Assembly: GCA_045106935.1 (NCBI GenBank)
Contig: JBGCFN010000015.1
Coordinates: 1 to 32,822, forward strand
Origin: UBA1858 sp045106935
Lineage (GTDB): Bacteria; Pseudomonadota; Gammaproteobacteria; UBA4575
DNA length: 32,822 nucleotides
Reading direction: 5' to 3'
Shown here one piece after another: positions 32,631 to 32,822 of this stretch. The number at the start of each line of letters is the position of its first letter. Position 1 is the first letter of the stretch. A model generated the notes under the pieces. It had not been told where the DNA came from and ran no database searches. It saw only the letters and a list, made by a program, of their open reading frames with translations. A program made the translations under genes and the position numbers.

Positions 32631-32660
32631 TGGTTGAGATTATTTTACAAATCTCAACCA
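32631..32660 (-). terminator. 11 bp perfect stem-loop between porin fragment and glnK
   Basis: TGGTTGAGATT (32631-32641) pairs with AATCTCAACCA (32650-32660) around an 8 base loop. It lies 25 bases after the stop codon of the upstream partial gene on the minus strand. Neither strand shows an adjacent U-tract, so it may be a processing or stability hairpin rather than a terminator. Confidence 0.55.
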
Positions 32661-32684
32661 TCATTGCTTTGAGATCTGTACTAA

Positions 32685-32822
32685 TTAAATGACATCAAAA
32701 CCCCAGCTTATAGATACATAAGCTTCAGTTTCTTCATCATCGCCATCAACGCTGCCGTCATTAAGATCCATTGTATGTACGAGTGCACCTGTTACTTCGA
32801 ATCCTCCAATTTCCATGGTGTA
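32685..32822 (-). CDS. C-terminal part of probable TorF-family porin
   Basis: The window ends inside a minus-strand gene. The last 45 codons are open, ending in TAA at 32685-32687. The residues include EIGGFEVTGALVHTMDLND, an acidic turn (DGDDEETEA), and a final strand AYVSISWGFDVI. Alternating hydrophobic strands joined by an acidic loop look like the end of an outer-membrane beta-barrel. TorF (Gcw_chp) putative porins are often found beside glnK-amtB in gammaproteobacteria, and their last two strands flank an Asp-rich turn like this one. The call rests on that neighbourhood and on short sequence, so it is tentative. Confidence 0.5.
   Translation of the reverse strand, partial: YTMEIGGFEVTGALVHTMDLNDGSVDGDDEETEAYVSISWGFDVI

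Overview
This 32.8 kb window looks like a chromosomal segment of a free-living gammaproteobacterium of fairly low GC content (about 40% by eye). The evidence is the gene set: a mutY-yggX pair next to tRNA-Phe, rph, rdgB and hemW, priA, argS followed by an FtsN-like SPOR gene, nadA, ycgL, speA and speE, and glnK-amtB. I cannot fix the genus; a marine or Thiotrichales-like lineage is possible but unproven. Nearly all of it is core housekeeping DNA. I see no insertion sequence, prophage, CRISPR array, plasmid-type module or recognisable defence system.

Layout. Positions 1-560 hold the end of a metal-binding (HMA) protein and tRNA-Phe. A leftward run (834 to 4800) carries moaC, an AsmA-family gene, a periplasmic START-like gene, mutY and yggX. 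It is divergent from moaD at 4871. A leftward proteostasis block follows (degQ-like, cbpA, hsp20; 5111-7989), with two sigma-32-type promoters in front of hsp20. Next come a one-domain asparaginase-like gene and yicC, both leftward, then the rightward run rph, rdgB, hemW and a small CPxCG protein. A 397 bp AT-rich gap precedes rpmE, an M48 lipoprotein protease and a 5'-3' exonuclease.

The leftward genes 15469-18761 are hemH, an HNH nuclease, and an overlapping three-gene unit: an ECF sigma factor, a DUF3619-like membrane protein (probable anti-sigma factor) and a DUF3106-like secreted repeat protein. A second gap (329 bp) leads into priA, argS and a SPOR protein. The last third has an exported PH-like hypothetical, nadA, an unrecognised coiled-coil protein, ycgL, a membrane protein with a possible Sm/SH3-like domain, speA and speE (polyamines), and glnK-amtB (ammonium) with the end of a probable TorF-type porin at the right edge.

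The signal I find most worth following is not a gene. The two long gaps, upstream of rpmE and of priA, each contain the same element: two inverted consensus DnaA boxes 5 bp apart, plus further perfect TTATNCACA boxes. This suggests that DnaA acts at both sites. The other points of interest are the tandem heat-shock promoters, the regular 18-residue repeat protein in the sigma-factor operon, and three poorly characterised proteins between 23.6 and 28.0 kb. I did not find convincing evidence of a wholly new multi-gene system.
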